Positions 39,365 to 50,200 of a stretch of 64,000 nucleotides of DNA are shown here, in pieces. The notes below the pieces were generated by a model. It had not been told where the DNA came from, did no database searches, and saw nothing but the letters and a program-made list of their open reading frames with translations. Location: assembly GCA_028280715.1 (NCBI GenBank), contig JANQLG010000033.1:248001-312000 (forward strand). Direction: 5' to 3'. Both the position numbers and the translations under genes were made by a program. Numbering within the stretch: the first letter of the stretch is position 1; each line of letters begins with the position of its first letter. The DNA comes from Spongiibacteraceae bacterium. Its GTDB lineage: Bacteria > Pseudomonadota > Gammaproteobacteria > Pseudomonadales > Dasaniaceae.

Positions 39365-41617
39365 ATGATTAAGCAACTAATGATAGTGAGCATGGTATGC
39401 CTGACAGTAGCCTGTGGTGGCGGCTCAGGCGGTTCGAGCTCAAGTAGTTCAGGTAGTGTTGAAGATTCGGCTGATAATACAGATAGCCCAGATAACAATG
39501 AAACTATCGGTGAGAATGATGACAGCAGCCCTCCTCCTGCAAACACAACCGGGAAAAATATTTTACTGATTATTTCTGATGACCAGGGATTGGATGCTTC
39601 TGCACAATATTCATACAGCAATGATGCACCGAATACTCCCACACTCGATAGTCTCGCCAGTTCCGGCATTGTGTACGATAACGTATGGGCAACTCCCTCC
39701 TGCGCGACGACTAGAGCGACGCTGTTAACGGGTAAATACGGTATTAATAGTTCAATTACCTCAACACCCGGTACGCTGCCGGTTGATGTTGAAACGATCC
39801 AAGCGTATTTGGCTCAATACCCTGAAACATCACATTATGAATCAGCAGTATTTGGTAAATGGCATCTGGGCGGTAACGATGCCAATCATCCGGCTAGTGT
39901 GGGTATAGATTATTATGCCGGTAACTTGGGTAATCCCGGCGATTATTTTTCCTGGGAGCTGACAGTGAACGGTTCTCAAGAAACATCCTCCGAGTACCAC
40001 ACCACTAAAATTACCGACCTTGCCATAGAATGGATAGGTCAACAAATTCAACCCTGGTTCGCCTGGCTTGCCTATTCCGCGCCCCATGCCCCCTTTCACT
40101 TACCACCACAATCACTACACAACCGGAATTTAAGTGGTACAACGCAAGATATAAACAATAACAGACGTGATTATTATCTCGCCGCTATTGAAGCGATGGA
40201 TACAGAGATAGGACGTTTACTCGCTTCATTATCAGATGATGAACGCGACAACACATTAATACTCTTTATTGGCGACAACGGTACCCCACAATCAGTTATT
40301 GATTCTTTGGTATTTGGTAATGGCCACAGCAAAAATAGTCTCTATGAAGGTGGCATACGTGTGCCTATGCTGGCCAGTGGTGCAGGTATTACTCGCAGTG
40401 GTGAACGAGAAGATGCGTTAATCAGCAGCACAGATTTTTTTGCCACTATAGCCGAAGCGGCTGGTAATACGGTTCCATCTATTTATGACAGTGTTAGCTT
40501 TTTAGATTCCTTTACCAACAGTAGTTATATAGGGCGAGAAACTATCTATTCAGCCTATCAAAGTGCTGATCTAGATGGCTGGGCTGTCCGCAATAGCCAA
40601 TATAAATTGATTGAAACTGTTGCTGACGGCCAAGAAATGTACGATGTTGCAGTAGATATTGGTGAGTTAAATGATCTATTACCCGCCGACGCTTCACTAG
40701 AACTGCATCGAACGGCACTACAGCAAGTGGTCAGTGATATTGAAACAAATACTAACTCTGGCAGTAATGGTAGCGATACGCCTGTCGACATTACCGATGC
40801 AATTTTCAGCAACCAAAATGCAAACTGTGCAGCCTATGCTGAAAGTTATACTTCATCGGTAAGCGATATACGTAATAACGTAAATTTTAATGGCGATCTG
40901 GTTATTTCAGTCAGCGGAGCAAAATGTGTTTTCTCGACAAACGCAATACCGAATCATGATTTTAATGATGGTGATGGCTTTGCCACTGATGTCGCAGCAC
41001 AAGCTGATGTTTATGAAATTACCGCAACGCCATCATTTGCTACAACCACTACCGCATTATCACTAGACTACGATAACGCCATATTTTTAAATGGCGTAAA
41101 AATGGATTTATTGGCAGCAGCTTGTTTTGGTGTCGGTGATGAACGCACTGGCTGTAACAATATCAATCAGCCCTGGCGCTATGACCCCCTACATACCGCC
41201 AATGGTTTTCGTGTCGATTCTCATAATGCCCATACGCAACCCGATGGCACTTACCACTATCACGGCGCACCCAATGCATTATTTTATGCAGACACCAATA
41301 TTGAATCACCCGTAGTTGGCTTTGCTGCCGATGGTTTTCCGATTTATGGTTTTTGGTTTGATGATAACGGCACCGTGCGTAAAGCAACGTCTAGTTACGC
41401 GCTCAAAACCGGCTCCAGGCCTAGCGGTACAGGAGAACCTGGTGGTGTTTACGATGGTACTTTTCGTGATGATTACGAATACGTTGCCGGTTCCGGTGAT
41501 TTGGATGAATGCAATGGTATGACTGTGAATGGCACTTATGCGTATTACCTTACAGAGGAATTTCCTTACGCTATAGCCTGCTTTAAAGGCGAACCTGATA
41601 TCTCATTCAGAAAATAA
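39365..41617 (+). CDS. Lipoprotein with sulfatase-like and YHYH domains
   Basis: A 750-aa predicted lipoprotein: signal and lipobox VACGGGSGG (Cys about 17), then a Ser/Asp linker. The alkaline-phosphatase-type sulfatase domain (about 60-460) keeps ISDDQG, FGKWHLGG, HAPF and FIGDNG for metal and sulfate binding. The formylglycine site reads CATTRA instead of CxPxR, with Cys in place but Thr for Pro. The C-terminal part (about 480-745) has the YHYH-domain signature QPDGTYHYHGAP with VVGFAADGFPIYG. Enzymes of this type cut sulfate from polysaccharides or steroids. ATG 39365 has AGGAG at 39351-39355. The fusion of the two domains is notable. Confidence 0.87.
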   Translation: MIKQLMIVSMVCLTVACGGGSGGSSSSSSGSVEDSADNTDSPDNNETIGENDDSSPPPANTTGKNILLIISDDQGLDASAQYSYSNDAPNTPTLDSLASSGIVYDNVWATPSCATTRATLLTGKYGINSSITSTPGTLPVDVETIQAYLAQYPETSHYESAVFGKWHLGGNDANHPASVGIDYYAGNLGNPGDYFSWELTVNGSQETSSEYHTTKITDLAIEWIGQQIQPWFAWLAYSAPHAPFHLPPQSLHNRNLSGTTQDINNNRRDYYLAAIEAMDTEIGRLLASLSDDERDNTLILFIGDNGTPQSVIDSLVFGNGHSKNSLYEGGIRVPMLASGAGITRSGEREDALISSTDFFATIAEAAGNTVPSIYDSVSFLDSFTNSSYIGRETIYSAYQSADLDGWAVRNSQYKLIETVADGQEMYDVAVDIGELNDLLPADASLELHRTALQQVVSDIETNTNSGSNGSDTPVDITDAIFSNQNANCAAYAESYTSSVSDIRNNVNFNGDLVISVSGAKCVFSTNAIPNHDFNDGDGFATDVAAQADVYEITATPSFATTTTALSLDYDNAIFLNGVKMDLLAAACFGVGDERTGCNNINQPWRYDPLHTANGFRVDSHNAHTQPDGTYHYHGAPNALFYADTNIESPVVGFAADGFPIYGFWFDDNGTVRKATSSYALKTGSRPSGTGEPGGVYDGTFRDDYEYVAGSGDLDECNGMTVNGTYAYYLTEEFPYAIACFKGEPDISFRK

Positions 41618-41631
41618 ATACGATGTGTATT

Positions 41632-41697
41632 AAGGAGAAGGGTTTATATTAATAGCAGATTTATAAACCTGCTTAATAGTTAAATCCCCTCTCCTTT
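41632..41697. terminator. Long imperfect hairpin, possible bidirectional terminator
   Basis: AAGGAGAAGGGTTTA and TAAATCCCCTCTCCTT form an imperfect outer stem around GCAGATTTATAAACCTGC, itself almost palindromic. It lies between convergent genes (ends 41617 and 41759). The lack of a strong T run makes a structural-element interpretation also possible. Confidence 0.45.
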
Positions 41698-41758
41698 ACC
41701 CTTTCTCCTTCTCAAAAATATTCAAAAATAATAATCGAATTAGAATCGAGTTACGAGC

Positions 41759-42862
41759 TTAAGGACAAGCACCTATAGTATCGCCATTAGGTTTATAGAA
41801 GGTATCCCAACTAAATAGGCTCACCTTCATGGTATGAGTGTTATTGTGGCAGATCGTTATATAGCCATTTAATTCCAGACCATCAATACGCAAAATTTCA
41901 AACTCTAAAACCGGTGGCCCACCATTCAAGTAATCAGTTAGGCCGTTATAGTCTGGATGTACGACATAAGCTTCTTTGGTAAAGTAAGTTTTATTGCGCA
42001 AGGTGACAGTTGTCGGTGTTTTTTCCTGATTGGCAACACCACGTGAAACAATTTCTGCAGAAGCCCAGTGATCGGCACTGTGTAATACCAGAACTTCACC
42101 CACAGGCTCGCCGTTGGCATCATAGGTATTGGCAACACCAACAAGATCATTCTTTTTGGTAAAGGCCATGCCATCGATAGAAATAGGCTGACCAGTATTA
42201 ACAACGGTGTAATTGACAGGGTTGTCCAATGGAACCTTTACTAATGATGCGGTCAGTGGCAACGCGACAATCAGATAACCATCAGGATGGAAATCAATAC
42301 CATTTGGTCTCAGTGTAGGATCAGCAAAGGTTAAAAAGACACTGGCATTGCCGTTAGTATCTATTTTATAAATGATTGGTGCCGTCCAATCAGTAACATA
42401 GACATTACCCTCAGAGTCGTTAGTTACATCGTTTGGCAATTGAGGAACACCCTCACCCAACATGCCCTTCAAGTTAACCAGATTCAACTCTGCACCGGTA
42501 TTAAGATCATAAATACCCAGCTCGGCAAAAACCGGCAATGTAGGGTCAAAAACAATATTGGGATTGGCATAAGCTACCAGTAAACGATCGCTCCCTTTGT
42601 CAATATGAATACCAATTGAGCTAGGTGCTAAAGTGGTATGTTGGGAGAATGGCGTTACCGTACCATTATCAGCAACAGAAAAAACGCCACCTAAAGTCAC
42701 TGAGCCCACTAAAAAGCGATGGTTGTCTTGATCCCATTCAATGCCTTCGGGATGTAATACAGGCTGCTGAGCTAACACAGCATCTGGCAAGTTGCCGCCG
42801 GCATAAACAGGATTTCCAATCGAAAATACAAACACACCCAATATTAAAAATATTTGTTTCAT
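41759..42862 (-). CDS. Secreted SMP-30/gluconolactonase-like beta-propeller protein
   Basis: A 367-aa protein with a signal peptide (KQIFLILGVFVFSIGNPVYAGG, cleaved after the alanine near 21). The mature part shows propeller repeats with HPEGIEWDQDNHRFLVGSV, PNDVTNDSEGNVYVTDWTAP and RPNGIDFHPDGYLIVALP, the last two with the Asn and Asp metal ligands of the family. The C-terminus has two cysteines (ITICHNNTHTMKVSL and IGACP). It may hydrolyse a lactone or only bind a ligand in the periplasm or outside the cell. A long AT-rich gap lies upstream. Confidence 0.8.
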   Translation of the reverse strand: MKQIFLILGVFVFSIGNPVYAGGNLPDAVLAQQPVLHPEGIEWDQDNHRFLVGSVTLGGVFSVADNGTVTPFSQHTTLAPSSIGIHIDKGSDRLLVAYANPNIVFDPTLPVFAELGIYDLNTGAELNLVNLKGMLGEGVPQLPNDVTNDSEGNVYVTDWTAPIIYKIDTNGNASVFLTFADPTLRPNGIDFHPDGYLIVALPLTASLVKVPLDNPVNYTVVNTGQPISIDGMAFTKKNDLVGVANTYDANGEPVGEVLVLHSADHWASAEIVSRGVANQEKTPTTVTLRNKTYFTKEAYVVHPDYNGLTDYLNGGPPVLEFEILRIDGLELNGYITICHNNTHTMKVSLFSWDTFYKPNGDTIGACP

Positions 42863-43681
42863 TACAACATACTCCTTTATGGTAAATAGATTAAAAGTGC
42901 TGAGCGGCTAACATAAATAGATTTACCAAAAAGCTAAGCTGATGTTCCAAAACCGCTTATGAAAAACATCAACTAAATTTTATTGAGTAGGTAAAAATAT
43001 TCGAGAAATCAAAACCGCTTTTATTGACACTAAGAGGCTTTTCTAAAATATCAGCATTCAAACAATTAATATCCAAATCATTCATTAATAATATTAATCA
43101 TGCTGATTAAAAAGCGCGCCCAAATTAACTTTGACCACAAACGAAATCAACAAATATTTTTTAAAGTTTGATCTTGTTCAAATTATTTTTTCAATATTAA
43201 AAATAATTCTATTTAATAAAATAGAAAATAAATTTTATTGAATAATATATATTTATTTTTTTAAAAATTACGCACATAAAATTATCTTTGGACAATAGAA
43301 ATCTCGATGTCGCAAACTCAAATAACATGCCGGACATGATGGCAATATAACGAATTTCCAATTTGGAAAATAAGCTTTATATTTATGAAGTCGATATTCT
43401 TATTTTAATGAGGCGTTAAAAAAATATAAAAATTAATAGAGGATATTGTCGTCAGCCATGTCTATATGTATGCGTACTTTGATTGATGCATCCTTTAAAC
43501 CACCATGTTTGCTCTTTTTGAAAAGAAAAGTTAGTCGAGCAATATAAATCAGAGAAGTACGTAAACATTCAGTATCAAACTGAGAAATATGTAATCTCAG
43601 CTTCAAAATCGCTTTAGCTTATCAGTCAGTTTACAAAGTAAGCCAAAGCCTCTTTTAATTGAAATAACGTAAGGGGGTATC
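42863..43681. other. AT-rich intergenic stretch
   Basis: About 820 bp without a plausible gene separate two divergent secreted-protein genes. It is very AT-rich, with many short palindromes such as TTAATAATATTAA near 43084-43096. It likely holds the two promoters; no convincing RNA gene, operator or repeat family was seen. Confidence 0.6.
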
Positions 43682-45208
43682 ATGAGGCACATCGTATATT
43701 TATCTTTAGCGGCTTTTTCTTTTATTTTTTCAACCCATGTTCACAGTCAAATTCTAACCACATATAGCCAGCCTAATTACACGGGCACATCTGAAAACTT
43801 TTATCAACCGGATATTATTTATCGCGGATCAGAGCTGGGCAGCAATGAAAACCAAATCAGCTCATTAGTATTGCAAGATGGCTATATGCTAACGATTGCA
43901 GCTAATTCTGACGGCACCGGTGCCAGTGCGGTATATATTGCCAATACCGGCAACTTAAATGTTCGCTTACCAGTGCGTTTGGATAACAACGCATCATTTA
44001 TTCGAGTGACTCCCTGGCGCAACCCGAGCAAAAAAGGCTGGTCCGGTAATGGCAAAGCCGGCTCCATGGGAGCGCTAGTTAACCCCACCTGGTTTTACAA
44101 CTGGGGAGCGGGTGATCTATCTGAACCCGGGGTGGAATATGTGCCGATGAAATGGGGCAATAGTAATGTCGGTGATAATGTTTTGTATAAACAAGGATCT
44201 CCGCATTTGTTGGGATTTAATGAACCCGATGCTAATGAACAGGCCAATATGACGGTTGATCAAGCAATTAATCGATGGCCGCAACTGTTAAATTCCGGCC
44301 TGCGTCTCGGTTCGCCGGCACCTACCGATGGTGGCCTTAACTGGTTATATAATTTTATCGACCGCGCTGATAACGATAATCTGCGTGTAGATTATGTCGC
44401 CGTACATTGGTACAAGGGTGGACAAACTGCCAACCAGTTTTTTAATTGGCTAAAGCAAATACATAACCGTACCGGCCGTATGATTTGGGTAACTGAATGG
44501 AATAATGGCGCTAACTGGACGTGCTGTGTACCTACCTATGAAGAACAACGCGCAGATATTCAAGCCATGCAAAATATGCTTGAAAATGCCTACTTTGTAG
44601 AGCGCTATGCGATTTATAACTGGAATGAAGTGGGAGATAATCGCCGATTAGTCGATCGTGACAGCAACTTAACACCTGCTGGTATTGTCTATCGCGACAA
44701 AGTTTCGAATCCTGCCTATCAACAAACACCCTACTTCCATATTAAAAACCGAGGCACTGGTGATTATCTTCGCCCTCTTAATAGCAACGCCAATTCACCT
44801 ATTGTGACAGCACCGAGCAGTTGGGATGGAGCATGGACACAGTGGAGTATTGAACAAAACGGTCGCTATTTTTATCTCAAAAACCGTCAAACCGGCCGCT
44901 ATATGCGCCCTATCAACACTAATGATGGTGTAGCGCTTGAAACCCAGGAAATTACTTCAACAGGTAATAACACACAGTGGACTCGTGTCGCTTCATCAAG
45001 CCAATGGTTTCATTTAAAAAATAGAGGTACCGGGAAATACATCCGTCCAAACAGCACTGGTGATATGAGTTCCGGTGGTGATTACAATGTCAGCCAGCAA
45101 CCTAGCTCATGGAACGGTAACTGGACACAGTGGCAATTTGTACCTGTGGGTAGTAGTGCCATTATTGATGGTGATTATGGTAATCCTGGGTCGCCTCCGG
45201 CGCCATAG
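43682..45208 (+). CDS. Secreted GH128-like glucanase with crystallin-like and trefoil-like modules
   Basis: A 508-aa secreted protein (signal peptide ending near HVHSQ). Residues about 25-110 look like a beta-gamma-crystallin-type module (YTGTSENFYQPD). The catalytic region (about 115-345) has the glycoside hydrolase core of GH128: LLGFNEPDANEQ, VDYVAVHWYKGG and MIWVTEWNNG, where the two glutamates should be acid/base and nucleophile for beta-1,3-glucan. The C-terminal 150 residues hold three similar repeats (FHIKNRGTGDYLRPLN, FYLKNRQTGRYMRPIN, FHLKNRGTGKYIRPNS), a trefoil-like carbohydrate-binding domain. Laminarin-type glucan from algae is a reasonable substrate. AAGGGGG precedes the ATG. 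Confidence 0.88.
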   Translation: MRHIVYLSLAAFSFIFSTHVHSQILTTYSQPNYTGTSENFYQPDIIYRGSELGSNENQISSLVLQDGYMLTIAANSDGTGASAVYIANTGNLNVRLPVRLDNNASFIRVTPWRNPSKKGWSGNGKAGSMGALVNPTWFYNWGAGDLSEPGVEYVPMKWGNSNVGDNVLYKQGSPHLLGFNEPDANEQANMTVDQAINRWPQLLNSGLRLGSPAPTDGGLNWLYNFIDRADNDNLRVDYVAVHWYKGGQTANQFFNWLKQIHNRTGRMIWVTEWNNGANWTCCVPTYEEQRADIQAMQNMLENAYFVERYAIYNWNEVGDNRRLVDRDSNLTPAGIVYRDKVSNPAYQQTPYFHIKNRGTGDYLRPLNSNANSPIVTAPSSWDGAWTQWSIEQNGRYFYLKNRQTGRYMRPINTNDGVALETQEITSTGNNTQWTRVASSSQWFHLKNRGTGKYIRPNSTGDMSSGGDYNVSQQPSSWNGNWTQWQFVPVGSSAIIDGDYGNPGSPPAP

Positions 45209-45220
45209 ATTTCACGCAAG

Positions 45221-45256
45221 GTGAATACCCTACTGATACTTTGGGAGGGTATTCAC
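45221..45256 (+). terminator. Hairpin after the glucanase gene
   Basis: GTGAATACCCT (45221-45231) and AGGGTATTCAC (45246-45256) form a perfect 11-bp stem 13 bases beyond the stop. No T tract follows, so it may be a structural 3' end or a weak terminator. Confidence 0.55.
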
Positions 45257-45297
45257 AGAGAGACTAGCTCTTACTATGACCTAAAATTTCTGATAGT

Positions 45298-46050
45298 TTA
45301 ATCTGTCACCTTTTTTAATCTAACAATAAAAGCTCCTTTAATTATCAAAGGTACTAAAGCGCTAAACAACCAAGAAACCATTAAATAAATTCCAAGATAA
45401 GAGTGTTTATACGAAGCTAAAATATAACGATAGATATCAACCTGGTTAAATATATATTGACTATCTAAATCAAGATTTATATTTACCAAATCCGATATCT
45501 GATTTTGATGCTCAATAATTTCAGGAGTGATAAAACCATATACATATATCAAAATTATTCCAAAATACGCCAGTACACCTAACTCAAATATTAGTATTTC
45601 TTTAAACTTAATTTCACTAATATTTCTATAGCATCCCCAAAATGTACTTGCCATTAACACATATATCGTTATACCTACAGCGAAAATAATATGAGAATAT
45701 GAGAATAGAGACTCGAAAAACGCAATAACCCATATTATATGAATTAAAAGAAATGTAGAGAATACATTAATAAAAACCACACCACCCTTAAAAAAATAGG
45801 TCCATATAAATTTTTCGCCAATCGAACACTTATAAGTCAGAAATAACACCAAAGCAATGATCGAAATAATAAATAAAGTAGTAAAAACAACGTCAACAGA
45901 CCAATATAATCCATAAACTTTATTCATTGATATGCTAGTACTTTTAGATAAGACAAGCTCGCTAGATATCATTAAATAATGAAATATTAAAAAAAATGCA
46001 AAAACAAATATGCTAAGCAATATTGAGATTTTCTTCTCTAGGTATTTCAT
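45298..46050 (-). CDS. Six-TM membrane protein, candidate immunity protein of the Rhs module
   Basis: A 250-aa protein with spans around 9-30, 45-73, 89-115, 120-140, 153-173 and 217-242. The start overlaps the stop of the upstream Rhs core gene by four bases (ATGA on the minus strand). The gene is much more AT-rich than the Rhs genes. A downstream, coupled small gene is the standard place for an immunity protein of a polymorphic toxin; a membrane immunity protein would suggest a toxin acting at the inner membrane or periplasm. No motif supports this directly. Confidence 0.65.
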   Translation of the reverse strand: MKYLEKKISILLSIFVFAFFLIFHYLMISSELVLSKSTSISMNKVYGLYWSVDVVFTTLFIISIIALVLFLTYKCSIGEKFIWTYFFKGGVVFINVFSTFLLIHIIWVIAFFESLFSYSHIIFAVGITIYVLMASTFWGCYRNISEIKFKEILIFELGVLAYFGIILIYVYGFITPEIIEHQNQISDLVNINLDLDSQYIFNQVDIYRYILASYKHSYLGIYLMVSWLFSALVPLIIKGAFIVRLKKVTD

Positions 46051-47255
46051 ATATCCAATTGCGTATCGGCAGCCTCCTCAATTTGGTCTTCTGCTTTATC
46101 TAAAACGTCCTCGAAACTCATTCCATATAAATCTTCAACTGCCTCATTAAATTCTCTGTACCCATCAGGATTTTCTTCCTTAAACTTATTCATCATCTCT
46201 TCTATAAACTCCCTACTAACACCAGTTTCAGTAGCAGGTATTCCAGCAACATCACCTAAAACCTCATCAAGAGTTTCTCCTACTTCTGCTAAGCGCTCAC
46301 TGTCACTAATAGGATTACTGGGAGAGACTCTACTAGGAATTAGTTTTCCTAATTTCACGAACTGTCTTGTATATTTCAATACTTTATTAATTCTACCTGC
46401 AATCATTCCCGAAGATTCTTCTAAAACAGCATCGACTTTGCTGTCAACTGTGTCGAAAAAGAATTTATTCGTACCAATCGTTACCATCGCACTTTGCGCC
46501 CGAACATAAAACTCTCCATCCGGATCAATATACTTGTACGGATTATTATTGACATACAAATATCTATTGAATGACATCACGGGATTGGCGAATGTATAAC
46601 CAATGCGATCATTCCCATAAAACCGTCCAATCACTGGATCATAATACCGCGCCTGCATATATGTCAGATCGAGATCACGATCCTCCAAATGCCCGGTATA
46701 ACCAATATCCTCTGACTTCTCTTCCTGCGTCTCACCAAAGGGCTGGTAATGAAATTCCTCCATGACATTACCGGCTTGATCCGTTCTCAATATCGGCGAA
46801 CCCAATATATCTGCATGCGCATAGATAACCCGTTCCGTCGTGTTATAGGTGCCCAAATCCACCGCAGCACCACATTGATCACTGCTGTTACAGGCCATTA
46901 AGCTAACCGTGCTGTTACCTAACGGCAAGCTGGCCAATGTATAGCTTTGCCCGGTTACCCGAATAACTTTTTGCTCACCGTTTTCATCAACAATGATGAG
47001 CTGGTAATAGGCCGCATTAGCCACACTGTTCCAGGACAGGTTGTAGTTATCGCCACCTACTGCCTGGGTATTGGTGCTTATCGTGGCATTTGATGGGCCA
47101 GACAATAACGGGATAAACGTGGTGATATCACCAACCGCAATGGGGATAAAGACTTGCTGCCCGGTAGCCGAATAAGCTGTTATAGGTAAACACAGCGTTA
47201 ATACAGTCAGTACACGAGTCAGGGAATGCGATAGTTGTTGTAATAAATTTTTCAT
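46047..47255 (-). CDS. Secreted Rhs core domain protein with a variable C-terminus
   Basis: The preferred start is the ATG whose first base is 47255, since GGGAGGGCAGGA lies just upstream; a longer frame from 47291 adds 12 residues. The 402-aa product has a signal peptide (LLQQLSHSLTRVLTVLTLCLPITAYSA split here as hydrophobic LTVLTLCLPITA), a fibronectin-III-like part (about 35-135), then the Rhs core: FHYQPFGE, GYTGHLEDRDLDLTYMQARYYDP and YKYIDPDGE. The last 150 residues after DPDGE are unrelated to Rhs, acidic and helical, and would be the toxin or effector part. The core stands on its own polypeptide here, separate from the YD-repeat shell gene upstream. Confidence 0.8.
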   Translation of the reverse strand: MKNLLQQLSHSLTRVLTVLTLCLPITAYSATGQQVFIPIAVGDITTFIPLLSGPSNATISTNTQAVGGDNYNLSWNSVANAAYYQLIIVDENGEQKVIRVTGQSYTLASLPLGNSTVSLMACNSSDQCGAAVDLGTYNTTERVIYAHADILGSPILRTDQAGNVMEEFHYQPFGETQEEKSEDIGYTGHLEDRDLDLTYMQARYYDPVIGRFYGNDRIGYTFANPVMSFNRYLYVNNNPYKYIDPDGEFYVRAQSAMVTIGTNKFFFDTVDSKVDAVLEESSGMIAGRINKVLKYTRQFVKLGKLIPSRVSPSNPISDSERLAEVGETLDEVLGDVAGIPATETGVSREFIEEMMNKFKEENPDGYREFNEAVEDLYGMSFEDVLDKAEDQIEEAADTQLDI

Positions 47256-47268
47256 TATCCTGCCCTCC

Positions 47269-50200
47269 CTAGCGGCTCTCAACCGTGCCAATTAATGTAT
47301 TCCCCATATAGAGATGATCCACATGGTCCCCGTTGGCTTTTTGCCGGTACATCAGCTTGCCTGAGCCATTGCTGTACACCGAATAACTGCTTTCACTGTT
47401 CACAGTTTTCTTCACCCGCCGATTAAACCCATCATAGACATAGCTGATACCGCTGGAGCTGGTCATCTGGTTAGCGAGGTTATAAATAAAGTCGCGATGC
47501 CCATTGGCCATCACATTGCCGCGGCTGTCGTAACTGAAGGCGTAATACTTACTGCCGTTGACGTAATCCAGCATCTTGGTAGCCGCATCGTAATCATAGG
47601 TCAGTGAATGGCTGCCCAGTTGTTTGGTCAGGATATTGCCCATTGCATCATAGCTGAAGCTGCCCGAGCCCCAATAACCATTGGCAATGGTTAAGCGATC
47701 CAGCCCGTCATACTCAAAACTGATATCGTAAGTAGGATCGATAGCATCGAAGATATCCTCAACATTGGCGTTGTTATCGTAGCCATAGGTTAAGTTGGAC
47801 AGTGCCGTGCCCGTCGCATTTTGTACCGATAAACTCTGTGGTAACTGACGCGTGTTGACCGTCGCTGTATGAGTTACCCCATTGCCATAGGTAATGGTGT
47901 TGACGTAGCCATTGGGATGGTATGTCGCATTGGTGACATAGTTGCCTACGGCAGTCACCTGCCCTAAGGCATTGGTGGTATAGCTCAAAGTACGGCCTGA
48001 AGGGTATAACAATGTGTCCAGATAACCGAGAGAATTATAGGCTGGATCTAACACATAGGTTTTGCCGTCTAGTGCCAGGGTTTCTTTCTCTAACAAGTCG
48101 ATGCTGTTGTAATCATAGCTCCAGCTTACGCCACCTGCCGTCAGCGTTTTCAGGTTGTTATTGGCATCGTAGGTATAACTCAAATCCGGTGTTGCCGAAT
48201 CGCCATAATTCACCGTTTCAATATTGCCAAGGTTGTCATAGGCGAAGGTGATTTGCTCACTAGCAGTGACAGTAGTATCACAAGCGGTTAATGAACTATT
48301 CACTGAAGAGCCATGAGCCTGCCAGCTCAGCTGACCTAAGGCGTTATAAGAGAAAGCGCGATTGCCAATATCAGGGCGCACTTCTTTACACAGACGCTGG
48401 TATTGATCATACACATTGTGTTGGGTAATACCGCCCTGAGAGACTGAGGTAAGCCTATCAAATAGATTATAAACTATATCAGTGGTGACATTTTCTGGAG
48501 AAGCAATAGTTAACGCTTTTTTGTAGTTGGGACTACCATATGCAAGATAGGTAATCGTTGTCACATTGCTATTAAAATCAGTACTAGTGATTTTATTTCC
48601 AGCCTGATAAGCATCTAATGACTGAATCTGACTAGTGCCCGTATTAACGATCGTTTGCACCTTACGTTGCAAACCATCATAAAGATAAGACGTACCTTTG
48701 GTTTCACCACTGGTAGCCGATGGGTAAGACTCAAAAGTTAGATTATTAAAAGCATCATAGCGGTAATTAATATAGCTACGAGTAGTGGCAACGCTGGTAT
48801 CTTCTTCAACAGTAACGTGTGGCCTTAACCAATTATCAAGATAATGCGATTTTTGATAGTTACCCTTGGTAACTTTCTGTAATAGCATACCTGCAGTTAC
48901 ACCTGCAATACCCTCGGTGCCTGTTGCCGTCAGATAGTCAATCGTAGTACTGATCCAATTAGTATCCGAAGGAATAATTCCTGTCATCCAACCAACCGAA
49001 TTATAGGTATAGTTAGTCACATTGCCATTAAAATCGGTGGTTTGGGTTTTCCAGCCATTATCATCAATCACCATATAGACATATTGTGGTGTGGTTGAGG
49101 TGCTAGAGGGCGTTTTGATTGTCTGGGGTTCTCCCCGCTTATAATTATCAAATTCTACCCAATAGTTGGGGGTGTTATAGGCAAGTTTTTTCAGATTACC
49201 ATTAGTATGGTATGACTCATTACAACTGAATAGTTGTCCAAATCCGTAGGTACAATTGGGTAGGGATTTATAGCTGCCGATTGCAGAATGGTAAGTCACT
49301 TCTTTCGCTGTTGTATAGTTAGTACCATTAGCGGACAGTTTTATTTTACCCGGCAGACTTAACAGCCAATTGCTAGTATCACTGAAATACTCGTAATTCA
49401 GATAACGTTTATTTGTACTGTAACTGTTATGTTCGTAGCGAATTTGCGGTTTATCGTAGAGATCGAAACTGCTGTACTCTTTGGTATAACTTGTCGCTAC
49501 TGAACCATTCAGCAATGTCGTAACGGTTTTAGTTAATTTGGGCGTTTGCGAATAATTATGATCAAGTTCTGAAGTATTAAAGAAATGAGGACCGTAGATA
49601 GTCCCTGCAACATAGGTATTTTGAACTTCTTTCAGTTTTTGGCCTGTTGCTGAAAAGTACTCTTCAGTATATACACTACCTTCAGTGTAACTTGATGCAT
49701 CTCGGTTTACATAGGTTTTTACATAACTACCATCGGGTTTGATGGTTTTAATCCATTTGTAATTAAAATTATCAATGTTGGAAGGTAGTGCTCCTGTAAG
49801 TTCCATTCCAGAGCTCTGTGTAGATGTCCATGACCAATGAGCAACTTGTGATGCAGGAAATGATGATGGCGAATAGTGTCCATCATTATTAGAATACTCA
49901 TATAACCAAGTACTTTCGTCAAAACTCGGACCAAAAATTGATTTCTTAAGAAGGCTATACTGAAAGCTGCACCTAGAAGCTCTGGGGTCACCATCGTAAT
50001 CAGAATCTAGATTTGTTCGCCCCTGCTTAGTGTAGCCCAGCCAAAACTGTCCAGTTGCTCCATCTGGATGTTTAATAGTAATAGTCGGTGTCAATGGTAA
50101 TGGATCGGTACCCTGTTCATATATTATAGGATGTTCATTCGCTCCAGGAATCGAATCATAATGTGCTAAATTGCAATTTGCTGAACCCTTTTCTGCATCA

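Noticed and set aside
39337-39669. Leftward 110-aa frame opposite the sulfatase lipoprotein start
   Set aside because: It mirrors the Ser/Asp-rich linker of the lipoprotein and is only an antisense frame.
49719-49994. Second leftward frame inside the YD-repeat gene
   Set aside because: Shadow of the Rhs gene in another frame; no ribosome site.
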